A stretch of 64,000 bases of DNA from assembly GCA_031551135.1 (NCBI GenBank), contig JAVBOA010000021.1, positions 1-64,000 of the forward strand, written 5' to 3'. Made by a program: the position numbers and the translations under genes. The notes under the pieces are model-generated. The model was not told the origin of the DNA. It ran no database searches and worked only from the letters and a program-made list of their open reading frames with translations. Of the stretch, positions 16,739-26,273 are shown one piece after another. Each line of letters begins with the position of its first letter. Within the stretch, counting starts at the first letter, position 1. This stretch comes from JAITVM01 sp031551135 (GTDB taxonomy: Bacteria; Bacillota; Clostridia; Lachnospirales; JAITVM01).

Positions 16739-17464
16739 TTATGTAAGCTTTATATTTAGCTCGATAAATTCCTTCCTGAGCGTATGAGTCTCTAAATCCG
16801 CAATTCGGGTCGGAATTGGGATGCGGCTTTCTTTTGAGACTAAGGCAGAAATAATTTTCGTGGAGGTATCTATATCAATAAAATTTCCGCAGGAGATAAA
16901 AATCGGCTTCGAATCTTTTCTGGAGCGGAAAGCCCTGCCGTATACTTCATCATTTATTACTATGTCCGTATAAGCGAAAAGCTTATTCTCCGGCATTATA
17001 TAATCCGTATTATCTATTTTATAATATGATTTTGCGACGCCGATTGTGGGCTTGTTCACAAAAAAAGATGCATGTGTTGCAATTCCCAAATGTTTTCTAT
17101 GGAGATATCCGTTTCCGTCAAAAACAAAAATATCCGGCTCATAACTGAGTTTTTTTGCGCAATCTATAAAAAGCGGCAGTTCCCGAAAAGCAAGGTATCC
17201 CGGAATATAAGGTGTATCGATTTTTCCGAACGAAGATATTTTTTTTAGGACTTTTTTAGTTTTGTAATTGACAACAACAATAGAACATGCGCCGTATTGG
17301 ATTTTATCCTTTTCCCAATAAGAAATATCAACGCCTGCGACATAATTTATTTGTTCAATGTGAAACGAGTTTTTTAAATTCACTTTCTTTAACAATTCTG
17401 ATTGTATTTCTTCATATTTTTCTATATTATCTGTCCCAAAATTATGAATAAAATTTATATCCAT
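16739..17464 (-). CDS. nfi: endonuclease V (deoxyinosine 3' endonuclease)
   Basis: A 241-residue DNA or RNA repair nuclease that cuts one base 3' of deoxyinosine (or inosine). Conserved blocks are present: YVAGVDISY with the catalytic Asp near 47, YIPGYLAFRELP with Glu near 94, FVFDGNGYLHRKHLGIATH with Asp near 115, and PTIGVAKSYY. Together they include the expected metal ligands. The length is normal. It is downstream of no co-directional partner other than the SLH gene 142 bp further on, and seems to be its own unit. ATG 17464 has an upstream GGGGCTG as a weak SD. Confidence 0.95.
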   Translation of the reverse strand: MDINFIHNFGTDNIEKYEEIQSELLKKVNLKNSFHIEQINYVAGVDISYWEKDKIQYGACSIVVVNYKTKKVLKKISSFGKIDTPYIPGYLAFRELPLFIDCAKKLSYEPDIFVFDGNGYLHRKHLGIATHASFFVNKPTIGVAKSYYKIDNTDYIMPENKLFAYTDIVINDEVYGRAFRSRKDSKPIFISCGNFIDIDTSTKIISALVSKESRIPIPTRIADLETHTLRKEFIELNIKLT

Positions 17465-17763
17465 ATTTCAGCCCCTTATAATTTTTTTATAAAGCAATTT
17501 AATAAATAGAAGATTGTACCGCCGGTTGATTAATATTATAACAGGATGTAATTCTTAAGTCACTTAATTATATATAGTTGAATAGATAATTATACTGTAA
17601 AATGAGTGTGTAGCTTATTTTTGTCCGTCGGCACAGGATTATATTTTTTTAGCCGAACTTTTGAAAAAATACAAAATTAATAGTATAATACTACAGTATA
17701 GTTCTTAAATTTCCAAAATAAATTAAATAATTTTTATTTGAATATATAATCGGGGAGAAGAAA

Positions 17764-19464
17764 ATGATTATAGGTATTGATCTTGGGACAACAAATTCTT
17801 TAGTGACTTATTTTTCAGAACAAGGTCCTAAAATTATTCCCAATTCGTTTGGAGAGAATCTGACACCTTCTATTGTCAGTGTCGGCGACAACGGAGAGAT
17901 TTTTGTCGGAAAAATAGCGAAAGAAAGAATAATTACAAATCCTGAAAAAACAGTCAGTGTTTTTAAAAGGAGCATGGGCTCAAAAAAAGAATATTTTTTA
18001 GGAGACAAGATTTTTTTACCGGAAGATCTTTCGGCTCTGATAATTAAAAAATTAAAAGAGGACGCAGAAAATTATCTCGATACAAAAATTGAAGAAGCAA
18101 TAATTTCCGTTCCGGCGTATTTTAATGATATCCAGCGGCGCGCCACAAAATCTGCGGGCGAAATTGCGGGCCTTAGAGTAGAACGCATTGTAAACGAACC
18201 GACGGCGGCAGCGATTGCGTATGGTTTGCACGAAAAAAAAGATTCTACTAAATATTTGATTTTCGACCTAGGCGGCGGAACTTTTGATGTCTCGATTTTA
18301 GAGCTTTATAAAAATATTATGGAAGTACGGGCCGTGGCCGGAGATAATTTTTTGGGCGGCGAGGATTTTAATAATGTTCTGGAAATGATGTTTATTCGGG
18401 AACATGATTTTAATGAATTTGAGCTTAGCCGAAAAGAAAAAATGGCGGTTTCCAAAGCCGCAGAAATTGCAAAGCTTGAATTTTCTGATAAAAAAGAAGT
18501 AAATATGGTATGCAAAATAAAAGAAGAAATTTATGAAATGAAAATAGATATTGCTACTTTTGAGCGAAATTGCGAAATACTTTTTAACCGCTTAAAAAAG
18601 CCTATAATCAGAACTTTGTCAGACGCTTCGATAAAATTATCGGATATTGATACAATTGTTTTGGTCGGCGGAGCCACAAAACTGCCGATTGTGCGGTCTT
18701 TTGTCGCTAAGCTTTTTGGGCGCGTTCCGAATTTCTCCATAAACCCCGACGAAGTTGTTGCCTTGGGAATCGCAGTGCAATGCGCAATGAAAGAACGTAA
18801 CACCTTGATAAAAGAAATCGTTCTGACAGATGTTTGTCCGTTTACGCTTGGTACATCTGTTTCTAATCAAATCAGCAGCGGAATTTATCAGCATGGGAAT
18901 TTTTTTCCGATTATTGAACGCAACACAATAATTCCGGTTTCAAAAGTTGAGCAGTTTTCGACGATTTATGATAACCAAAAAATTATCCGCATTGACATTT
19001 TGCAGGGCGAAAGCCGAAAATCCAAGGATAATATATTTTTGGGCGAATTGGTTTTGGACGTGCCGCCTTCGCCTGCCGGACGGCAGTCTGTGGATATCCG
19101 GTATACTTATGATATAAATGGGATTTTAGAAGTTGAAGCAACCATACTTTCCACAAAACAGACAAAGAAAGTCGTGATTGAAAAAAATCCGGGAATTATG
19201 ACTAAAGAGGAGATTGCAAAACGCCTTGAGGAGCTTAACGAGCTGAAAATTCATCCTCGTGAAAAAGAAGAATATTCTTATGTTTTGGCGAAAGGCGAAC
19301 GAATTTATGAAGAATCTGTCGGCGAAACCCGCAGGATGGTTGCGAAATATTTAAGTGATTTCGAAAAAGCGCTCGATAAACAGGATGACGCTTTGATTAG
19401 AAAAATGGCAGAAGAATTATTGTACACCTTTGAGTATTTGGAAGAAAATGATTTTGATTTTTAA
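17764..19464 (+). CDS. hscC: Hsp70-family chaperone, HscC-like
   Basis: A 566-residue chaperone ATPase, shorter than DnaK (~610-640) and matching the HscC subgroup. The nucleotide-binding domain starts with GIDLGTTNSLV, then IFDLGGGTFDVSI near 168 and VLVGGATKLPIV near 300. A beta substrate-binding domain follows (LTDVCPFTLGTSV, IPVSKVEQFSTIYDNQ, about 355-480). The helical lid is abbreviated and the protein ends EENDFDF, with no typical DnaK tail. No CIRCE or heat-shock operator was found in the 299-bp gap upstream. It is followed 32 bp later by a J-like TPR protein, a likely partner. Confidence 0.9.
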   Translation: MIIGIDLGTTNSLVTYFSEQGPKIIPNSFGENLTPSIVSVGDNGEIFVGKIAKERIITNPEKTVSVFKRSMGSKKEYFLGDKIFLPEDLSALIIKKLKEDAENYLDTKIEEAIISVPAYFNDIQRRATKSAGEIAGLRVERIVNEPTAAAIAYGLHEKKDSTKYLIFDLGGGTFDVSILELYKNIMEVRAVAGDNFLGGEDFNNVLEMMFIREHDFNEFELSRKEKMAVSKAAEIAKLEFSDKKEVNMVCKIKEEIYEMKIDIATFERNCEILFNRLKKPIIRTLSDASIKLSDIDTIVLVGGATKLPIVRSFVAKLFGRVPNFSINPDEVVALGIAVQCAMKERNTLIKEIVLTDVCPFTLGTSVSNQISSGIYQHGNFFPIIERNTIIPVSKVEQFSTIYDNQKIIRIDILQGESRKSKDNIFLGELVLDVPPSPAGRQSVDIRYTYDINGILEVEATILSTKQTKKVVIEKNPGIMTKEEIAKRLEELNELKIHPREKEEYSYVLAKGERIYEESVGETRRMVAKYLSDFEKALDKQDDALIRKMAEELLYTFEYLEENDFDF

Positions 19465-19496
19465 TCAATGCAGAAATGCTATAAGAGGGGATAAAG

Positions 19497-22400
19497 ATGG
19501 AATTCTGGAATATTTTAGGTATAGAACCGACGGATGATAAAGAAAAAATTAAAAAAGCTTATATTGAAAAACTTAATATATATCATCCGGAAGAAGATCC
19601 GGAAGGATTTAGAAAACTTAGAGATTCTTATGAAAATGCTCTGAAATATAATTCCGAAGCCAAAAAAGAGCAGAGCGAAACAGATATTTTTATGGACGAA
19701 GTTAGAGCCTTGTATTCGAATTTCTACAAAAGAATTGATAAAAATAATTGGTACGAATTACTGAGCCGCGATATTTGTGAAAATATTGACACTGAATTTG
19801 ATATTTGTAAAGCGATTTTTAATTTTTTAGCAAGATATTATTATTTGCCGCATGAAATATTTAAATTTATTGCGGATAAATTTTTGTGGGAAGAACGGGA
19901 AGATGAATTAAAACAGAGCTTCAATCCGAATATGATAGATTATATGATGAATCGTTCCCGATACAATGATAATATCGATTATTATATGTTTGAGGGAGCG
20001 GAGGATGCGGATTATGACGGTTTTATTTCGCTTTTCTTTGAAATAGATAATTTGATGTATGATAGAAAATTGGATAATCTTGAGGAATCTTTTCAGAAAT
20101 TAAACTCTTTAGAAATTTATAATCCGGACGCAAGAATTTTAGAAGCTCGATTTAATGTATACAAGCTTCGTGTAGATAATGCACAGAAAATTATTGATGA
20201 ATTGATGGAGAAATACGACAAAAACGAGAGTGTTTTTTTTGCTGCTGCAAATGTCGCTGTGGAAAATAAGGAATTCGATAAAGCCTTAGAATATTTTGAC
20301 AAAGCTGCTGAAATAAGAGGAAATACCGAAGGAATGAACGTTCATTACGGTGACTGTTATTTCGGAAAAGGTGATTATGTTAAGGCTAAAGAATATTATC
20401 GAAACCATTTGCTTGCCTATCAGCATAACGCCTACGCACGTGAGAAATTTTACTATACGAATCAAAAATTGATCGAGTATTACGAAGAAAAAATTAAAAC
20501 AGACGATAGCCAAGAGGTTATTTATCAGCTTGCGGCCGCGTATTTCAATTGTAATGATTATGAAAAATCACTGGAGATTTTTAAAAAATATAATCCTCCC
20601 GAAGATAAAATCGATAGGTATTTTGAATTTCTTGTAGATTTGCATACGCAATTGCAAAATCTGGATGAAGCTTTAAAAGCCAGCGAAGATTGGGAAATGG
20701 TAAATCCGGATAATAAAAATTTACTGATGCAAAAGGCCTATATCCTCTATAGATTAAAAAGATATGACGAATTGACTGCGGTTTATGAAAAAGGCATGAA
20801 AATGTTTCCGGAAGAACCTTCGTTTTATCATACAAAGGCGTTGAAATATTTTGATTTAAATGAATTGGAAAATTCTGCTGAAGTTATTCACGAAGGTTTG
20901 AAACACGCTAAAAACTTTTTGGCATTTTATTCTATGCTTGCGGATATCGAATTTAAATTCGGACATTACAGCGAAGCTTTGGATAATGCCAGAATTGCGC
21001 TTAATATCTATCCATATTTAGTTGACATGTATAATATTCAATCGAAGATATATTATGATGTTGCCGACTACGATTCGGTTATATCCGTGGCTAATACGGT
21101 GGAAGGCTTTAATTATTTTCATGAAGAAATCGCTTTAAATAAAGTTATGGCGCTGAATAAAATCGACGAAACAGAAAAAGCAAAAGAAATGATACTTAGA
21201 CTTCTGGAAAAAGACCAAAATAACGCGGTTTATCTCTGCGAATACTCCAAAGTTTTGTCTAATGAGAAAAATTATGAAGGAGCTTTATTGCAAATTAATA
21301 AAGCATTGGAGATTGAGCCTAAAAATATTTACAATATAATGACTAAAGCTAAATATTTGAAATATCTGGAGAGATATTCGGAATCAATAGATTTATTTAG
21401 GTCTGTACAAAAAGAGGAGTCGAATTACCGTTTATATGCATATAACGAAGAAGGCCTTGTATATTTAAAACAGGATAAATATGACGAAGCAATTAAGACT
21501 TTTGAAGAGGTTATTCGAATCGACCCTCAAACAACTTTTGGTTATTTAAATATTGCCGACTGTTATTATTATATGAAAAATTATGAAAAGGCAATCGAAT
21601 ATTATGAAAAGCAGTTGGAATTTACAGAAGAAGGGCATATTTATACTTCTCTTGGACTTTCGTATTCATATTCGAATAATACGGAGAAAGAGCGCGAATA
21701 TTATCAAAAATCTATTGAGGTAGACCCGGATTATGCTTATGCGTATAACAATATGGGCTATTTATCTTATCTTGAAAGAAGATATGACGAAGCGATTGAA
21801 TTTTATAATACAGCGATAGAAAAAAATAAATATATCCTTTCGGCGCACCGTTATCTTGGATATTCGTATAGAGCTAAGCGGGATTTTGAAAAAGCGATTG
21901 AGATTTATAATGAAGCTCTCAATGTTTTTACAGAAGGCAGAGACAGGCGGCTGGTAATAGAAGATAAGGCGTATGTTTATTTTTTTACCGACCGGTTTAA
22001 CGAATCTATTGCAGTTTTCAAAAAGGCTTTAGATGAAAATCTGGAATCCGGATATATTTATGATATGATTGGCACGGCATATTATAATTTACGGGATTAT
22101 AAAAATGCTCTGAAATATTTTAATGACGGTTTGAAAAAATTTGAAAATTATGAAGACCTCAGCATTAGCATGGGCGATTATTATTTCAAAATCGAGCGTG
22201 ATTTCAAAAAGGCTTTGGAGTATTATTTGAAAGCTACATCATCGGATAATAAAGATTATCGTCATTTGCTTAAATTAGCCGTTTGTCAAGAAAAATTGGC
22301 TTCAAAGAAAGCAGAATCTAATTATAAACTGGCGCTTGAGCTTTTGGAGGAGACATTTAAAAAAGAGGACGAGCCGGAAAGAGCCTGCTATTATGTAGCG

Positions 22401-22685
22401 TATGGAAATATTTATTTGGGGCTGAATGATTATGAAAAAGCTCTGGAATATTTTAATTTGGCAATTGAGAGGGCGCAAACATACGAGCTTTGCTTTTCTC
22501 AAAAATGCGATAGGGCTTATTTTGGAATCGGCAATTTATATAAAAAGCAAGGCGATATACAAAAAGCTCTTGAACATTATGACAGGGCATATGAAATTAA
22601 AGCCGAAGAAGAATTCCTTATTGAGAAGAATGAATTATTAAATCCAAAAAAGAAATCGTTTTTTAGTTTTTTTAAAAAGAAGTAA
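19497..22685 (+). CDS. giant TPR protein with J-like N-terminal domain
   Basis: A 1062-residue, presumably cytosolic protein. Residues 1-50 (EFWNILGIEPTDDKEKIKKAY..., H30-P31-E32) look like a J domain in which HPD is HPE, continuing DPEGFRKLRDSYENAL. The rest is built of roughly 20 or more tetratricopeptide repeats from about residue 220 to 1040 (for example DEAIKTFEEVIRIDPQ, EKAIEYYEKQLEF), a protein-binding solenoid. It ends in a basic FFSFFKKK tail. It is next to an HscC-type Hsp70 in one operon with RBS AGAGGGGAT. E. coli HscC is likewise paired with J proteins (DjlB/DjlC). It probably recruits substrates to the Hsp70; substrates are unknown. Confidence 0.85.
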   Translation: MEFWNILGIEPTDDKEKIKKAYIEKLNIYHPEEDPEGFRKLRDSYENALKYNSEAKKEQSETDIFMDEVRALYSNFYKRIDKNNWYELLSRDICENIDTEFDICKAIFNFLARYYYLPHEIFKFIADKFLWEEREDELKQSFNPNMIDYMMNRSRYNDNIDYYMFEGAEDADYDGFISLFFEIDNLMYDRKLDNLEESFQKLNSLEIYNPDARILEARFNVYKLRVDNAQKIIDELMEKYDKNESVFFAAANVAVENKEFDKALEYFDKAAEIRGNTEGMNVHYGDCYFGKGDYVKAKEYYRNHLLAYQHNAYAREKFYYTNQKLIEYYEEKIKTDDSQEVIYQLAAAYFNCNDYEKSLEIFKKYNPPEDKIDRYFEFLVDLHTQLQNLDEALKASEDWEMVNPDNKNLLMQKAYILYRLKRYDELTAVYEKGMKMFPEEPSFYHTKALKYFDLNELENSAEVIHEGLKHAKNFLAFYSMLADIEFKFGHYSEALDNARIALNIYPYLVDMYNIQSKIYYDVADYDSVISVANTVEGFNYFHEEIALNKVMALNKIDETEKAKEMILRLLEKDQNNAVYLCEYSKVLSNEKNYEGALLQINKALEIEPKNIYNIMTKAKYLKYLERYSESIDLFRSVQKEESNYRLYAYNEEGLVYLKQDKYDEAIKTFEEVIRIDPQTTFGYLNIADCYYYMKNYEKAIEYYEKQLEFTEEGHIYTSLGLSYSYSNNTEKEREYYQKSIEVDPDYAYAYNNMGYLSYLERRYDEAIEFYNTAIEKNKYILSAHRYLGYSYRAKRDFEKAIEIYNEALNVFTEGRDRRLVIEDKAYVYFFTDRFNESIAVFKKALDENLESGYIYDMIGTAYYNLRDYKNALKYFNDGLKKFENYEDLSISMGDYYFKIERDFKKALEYYLKATSSDNKDYRHLLKLAVCQEKLASKKAESNYKLALELLEETFKKEDEPERACYYVAYGNIYLGLNDYEKALEYFNLAIERAQTYELCFSQKCDRAYFGIGNLYKKQGDIQKALEHYDRAYEIKAEEEFLIEKNELLNPKKKSFFSFFKKK

Positions 22686-22748
22686 ATTGACTTGCTAAAA
22701 TTTTGAGAAGATTATATAATGTCTGTAGCTTTTTTTGATTTAAAAAGC

Positions 22749-23105
22749 AAAACATTATAAAAGTAAATCAGACAGTCGCGTATATGAAAATATATGAGGA
22801 AAGTCCGGGCTCCATAGGGCAGGGTGCTGGATAATACCCAGTGGAGGCGACTCTAAGGACAGTGCAACAGAAATAAACCGCCGAAATTTTTTCGGTAAGG
22901 ATGGAAAGGTAAGGTAAGAGCTTACCGGCTTTTTGGCGACAAAAAGCGCTATGTAAACCCCACCCGGTGCAAGACCGAGCTAAACCGTTTTTAGGCTGCC
23001 CGCCGAGGTTTGAACGGGTCGCGTGAGTTTTTTGGTAACAAAAAACCTAGATAGATGATTGTCAAATACAGAACCCGGCTTAAAAATTTGCTTTTATAAT
23101 GTTTT
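22749..23105 (+). ncRNA. rnpB: RNase P RNA
   Basis: Catalytic RNA that matures tRNA 5' ends. Conserved cores are present: GAGGAAAGTCCGGGCTC near 22795 (P4 region), CAGGGTGCTGGATAATACCC, a GGATGGAAAGG-type segment, AAACCCCACCCGGTGCAAG, and 3' ACAGAACCCGGCTTA. The ends are set by a P1 helix of about 20 bp: 22749-22768 pairs almost perfectly with 23086-23105. Length is about 357 nt. It follows the TPR gene on the same strand; a hairpin terminator comes after it. Confidence 0.95.
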
Positions 23106-23121
23106 TTAATAAGAAAAAATA

Positions 23122-23152
23122 ACCACCTTTTTGGATAAAGGTGGACATTTTT
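23122..23152 (+). terminator. terminator after rnpB
   Basis: CCACCTTT-TTGGAT-AAAGGTGG stem followed by ACATTTTT. Fits termination of the RNase P RNA transcript. Confidence 0.75.
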
Positions 23153-23178
23153 GAGAAAATATATGATTTTTATAAATT

Positions 23179-23610
23179 TTAAGAGCATTGTTCGTTATCA
23201 TCAATGCAGGATTTACAGATTCCGTAAAAAAATACTTGCTCATAATCAACAGTAAAATTTTCGATTTCTTTTATTTCTTTCTTAATTTCGTTTATTGCGG
23301 GCAATGCAGGCAAATCAAAAACTTCTTTACAAGACTTGCAGATTAAATGTATATGAAAATTACATTTCGCATCATAACGAAAACTATCTTCTCCGACGTT
23401 AAGCTCTTGAATAAGATTCGATTTTTTTAGAGAATCTAAGGTTTTATAAACCGTCGCCAAGCTCATGGAAGGATGTATTTCGACCAGCTCTTTATAAATA
23501 GACTCTGCGGTGGGATGATTGTCTGCGTTATATAAAAGATTGAAAATGGCTAATCTCTGCGGAGTAAGTTTTAAATTTTTTTCTTTAAGCATTCTAGAAA
23601 TATTTTGCAT
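23179..23610 (-). CDS. Fur-family regulator, PerR-like
   Basis: A 143-residue metal-dependent repressor. The N-terminal winged helix (about 1-80) includes TPQRLAIFNLLY and LATVYKTLDSLKKSNLIQEL. The C-terminal half has the regulatory-site signature RYD....FHIHLIC, with both His and the Asp in the positions that in PerR bind iron, then CKSC and later CKSC, a structural zinc site. VFDL carries Asp where Fur proteins usually have Glu. Hence PerR-like is favoured over Fur, with modest confidence. The perfect inverted repeat in front of it suggests autoregulation. Confidence 0.85.
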   Translation of the reverse strand: MQNISRMLKEKNLKLTPQRLAIFNLLYNADNHPTAESIYKELVEIHPSMSLATVYKTLDSLKKSNLIQELNVGEDSFRYDAKCNFHIHLICKSCKEVFDLPALPAINEIKKEIKEIENFTVDYEQVFFYGICKSCIDDNEQCS

Positions 23611-23625
23611 AATAACACCTCCGTA

Positions 23626-23642
23626 TTAATAACTATTATTAA
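23626..23642. promoter_or_regulatory. PerR/Fur-type operator
   Basis: TTAATAA-CTA-TTATTAA, a perfect inverted repeat 16 bp upstream of the PerR-like start, very like the Per/Fur box TTATAATNATTATAA. It lies between the divergent PerR-like gene and trmL and could act on both. Confidence 0.65.
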
Positions 23643-23715
23643 ATAATAATATATTTTATTAAATAAGTCAATCTTTTTGTTTTAATTATAAAAATACAGA
23701 TATCTGAGGGAAAAT

Positions 23716-24201
23716 ATGAATATTGTTTTACTGGAACCGGAAATTCCGATGAACACAGGGAATATTGGAAGAACCTGCGTAGCGACGAATACATCCTTAC
23801 ATTTGATAGAGCCTTTAGGTTTCTTTTTGGATGATAAATCGATAAGGCGTTCGGGTCTTGATTATTGGAAAGATTTAGATGTGCATCTATATAAAAATTA
23901 CGAGGATTTTTTAGAGAAAAATAATTTTCCGAAAATTATTATGGCAACGACAAAGGCAAAAAAAATATATTCGGATTTCAATTTTTCTGAAAATGATTTT
24001 ATTATGTTCGGAAAAGAGAGTAAAGGTATACCTGAAAATATTTTGAAAGAAAATTACGAAAATTGTATTAGAATACCGATGTTCGAAAAATATAGGTCAT
24101 TAAATCTTGCAAATTCGGCGGCTATAGTTTTGTATGAAGCGCTGAGGCAAAATAGTTTTAAGGGTCTGGAGTTTTTCGGTGAGCTGCATAATAAAATTTA
24201 A
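23716..24201 (+). CDS. trmL: tRNA (cytidine/uridine-34 2'-O)-methyltransferase
   Basis: A 161-residue SPOUT-class, SAM-dependent enzyme that methylates the wobble ribose of tRNA-Leu. Signatures: MNIVLLEPEIPMNTGNIGRTC at the N-terminus, LIEPLGF near 36, IMFGKESKGIPE near 96, and the C-terminal trefoil-knot region IRIPMFEKYRSLNLANSAAIVLYEALR. The length equals that of TrmL/YibK. RBS TGAGGGA. It is divergent from the PerR-like gene and ends in a shared terminator with the convergent GGDEF/EAL gene. Confidence 0.95.
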   Translation: MNIVLLEPEIPMNTGNIGRTCVATNTSLHLIEPLGFFLDDKSIRRSGLDYWKDLDVHLYKNYEDFLEKNNFPKIIMATTKAKKIYSDFNFSENDFIMFGKESKGIPENILKENYENCIRIPMFEKYRSLNLANSAAIVLYEALRQNSFKGLEFFGELHNKI

Positions 24202-24202
24202 A

Positions 24203-24251
24203 AACTAAAAAAGTCAAATGCGGAATTTCTCACAGATGACTTTTTTTAGTT
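24203..24251. terminator. bidirectional terminator between convergent genes
   Basis: AACTAAAAAAGTCA pairs with TGACTTTTTTTAGTT. Overlaps the 3' end of the GGDEF/EAL gene and gives T runs in both directions. Confidence 0.85.
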
Positions 24252-26273
24252 CGATTTCAACTTATAGATATAATTGTTTTCATAATCTTTTAAAGGAATC
24301 GGCTTGGAATAATAATATCCTTGTACATAATCACAGCCTGAGACTTTTAGAAACTCGAATTGTTTTTCGGTTTCTACTCCTTCGCAAACCACTATTATGT
24401 CCAATTCTTTCGTCATATTTATAATATGTTTAATTATCATCAGGCTTTTATTGCAAGAATCGCTTTCTTTTAAAAATCCCCGGTCGATTTTCAGAATATC
24501 GACAGGTAAATCTTTTAGGGTATTGAGCGAGGAAAATCCGCTTCCGAAATCATCCATATCTACCAAGAATCCCATATCTCTCAGAGAATACATGACAGAC
24601 ATAACATTTTCGGAATCGCTCTCCAAAGATGATTCCGTTACCTCAATTTCGATATAATTCAGTGGAAATCTAAAACTCTTTATTAATTTGCCTACTTTTT
24701 CCAAATAATATGGAGAAGTAATAGTCACTTTCGATTGATTTACTGAAATCGGCAATATATCGAGTCCTGAATTAAAATGCTCCTGCTGAATTTTTAAAAC
24801 AGTTTCTAATACATATAAGTCAAGATCAGATATAAATCCATTTTTTTCAAAAAGAGAAATAAATTTATCCGGAGTTATAAATCCAAGGTCTTTTGAATTC
24901 CAGCGGACTAAAGCTTCACCGCCGCTGCAAAGTCCGGAATCAAGACTGCATTTAGGTTGTATATATAAAATAAATTCGTCATTATGTAAAGCGCTGTGCA
25001 TATTTTCTTCAATCAATTTTTTATATTCCATCTTTTTCTGAATTGAATTATCAATAGTAATATTGTCATTAAATTTTGATTGCTCTTTTGCTAATTTTAG
25101 GGCAAGCATGGCTTGGTCGTACATATACCATACAGATTCATTTTTGTTCTTAATCGGATAAATTCCAAATTTAAACAAAACCTGCCCTTTGTAATTATAA
25201 CCAAGATTTTTTTCGATAGATTTATATAGAGCTATTTTGATGCTTTCCAGATCATTCTCTGAGTCCTTTAATACAAAAGCAAATATATCGCCATATGTAC
25301 GGATTGCATTTCCAAAGGCTTCTTTAAGGGCATCACTGATAGAAACCAGCAATAAGTTTCCTTTTTTAAAGCCATAGTTCATGTTGAACCTTTGAAACGA
25401 AACAATATCAAGACAAATAAACGAATAATTGTCATTTTGATTTTTAATTATATTTTTAAAATCCGTGTCTAAAAACGAAATATTATTTAACCCTGTCAAT
25501 GAATCTTTTTTATTAATTTCTTTAATCTCATTTTTTCTTTTTTTAGTCTGAAAAATTTCGTTGAACAGACAAAATATATAGATGGCAAAAGTTACTATAA
25601 ATGCAATCATAAAAGCGTAAATACTTTCAAGAGAATAGAAATTATCTGATAACGACGGTTTTATAAAAGCCATTATATGAAAGTTTTTATCACTCAGCTC
25701 TACAGAAACAATATTTTCGAAGTTTTGGCCAATAAAATGGTCATTTACCGATTTTGACGCAAATAACAATTGTTCGGAGTTTTCTAAATACAGGTCGGAA
25801 TTGCCTGTATATTCAACGGAATAATTTTCAGGCATTGTGATATCTTTTGTTATAAATTTTATGTAGTCGTCTTTTTTCATTATGTTTATTAAAAAATAAT
25901 TTCCATTTATAGGAACAATGGTTATTTTTTTTGCATCATCATTCAAAACAGAATCAAAAATATAATAGCCATCTGATAAAATGTGATTTTGCATTTCTTG
26001 AGGAAAAATTATTTCTTTATAAAAATTATTCGTATTGATTATTTTTCCAGTTTTATCAACCACAAAGAAATTGTTTTCCAAGAGCGATGCTTGTTCAAAA
26101 TAGCTCTGCTCGGGTTCTGGAAATTTAGCCAATTCTTTGCTTTTGGCTTGCAATTCCCTTATTTTATAATTTATGCTGTTATTTATTTTTTCGCGTGATG
26201 TATTTACCCAATAATAAACAGAATTAAAATTGCTAAAATTATTTGGCAATTTATTTATCATATATATAAACAA
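24246..26273 (-). CDS. membrane GGDEF/EAL protein, probable c-di-GMP phosphodiesterase (N-terminus frameshifted)
   Basis: A 675-codon frame. Residues 20-215 look like an extracytoplasmic sensor, 218-240 is a membrane segment, then DSLTGLNN opens a GGDEF domain. The GGDEF signature reads YGDIF (about 327-331), so cyclase activity is unlikely. The EAL domain (about 415-670) is intact: GGEALVRW (E453), SVNQS, EIEVTES, DDFGSGFSSL, LKIDRGFL, CEGVE and VQGYYYSKP. The frame opens at a TTG, and a matching first membrane helix sits in another frame immediately upstream. I therefore think the true start is near 26337 with a 1-nt frameshift. Convergent with trmL and divergent from a chemoreceptor-like gene. 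Confidence 0.85.
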   Translation of the reverse strand: MFIYMINKLPNNFSNFNSVYYWVNTSREKINNSINYKIRELQAKSKELAKFPEPEQSYFEQASLLENNFFVVDKTGKIINTNNFYKEIIFPQEMQNHILSDGYYIFDSVLNDDAKKITIVPINGNYFLINIMKKDDYIKFITKDITMPENYSVEYTGNSDLYLENSEQLLFASKSVNDHFIGQNFENIVSVELSDKNFHIMAFIKPSLSDNFYSLESIYAFMIAFIVTFAIYIFCLFNEIFQTKKRKNEIKEINKKDSLTGLNNISFLDTDFKNIIKNQNDNYSFICLDIVSFQRFNMNYGFKKGNLLLVSISDALKEAFGNAIRTYGDIFAFVLKDSENDLESIKIALYKSIEKNLGYNYKGQVLFKFGIYPIKNKNESVWYMYDQAMLALKLAKEQSKFNDNITIDNSIQKKMEYKKLIEENMHSALHNDEFILYIQPKCSLDSGLCSGGEALVRWNSKDLGFITPDKFISLFEKNGFISDLDLYVLETVLKIQQEHFNSGLDILPISVNQSKVTITSPYYLEKVGKLIKSFRFPLNYIEIEVTESSLESDSENVMSVMYSLRDMGFLVDMDDFGSGFSSLNTLKDLPVDILKIDRGFLKESDSCNKSLMIIKHIINMTKELDIIVVCEGVETEKQFEFLKVSGCDYVQGYYYSKPIPLKDYENNYIYKLKSN

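Noticed and set aside
17465..17763. CIRCE or other heat-shock operator before the Hsp70 gene
   Set aside because: No TTAGCACTC-N9-GAGTGCTAA element or a near variant was found.
23102..23160. Terminator region after rnpB as an additional small gene
   Set aside because: It only holds the end of the P1 helix and a simple hairpin with T-rich tail.
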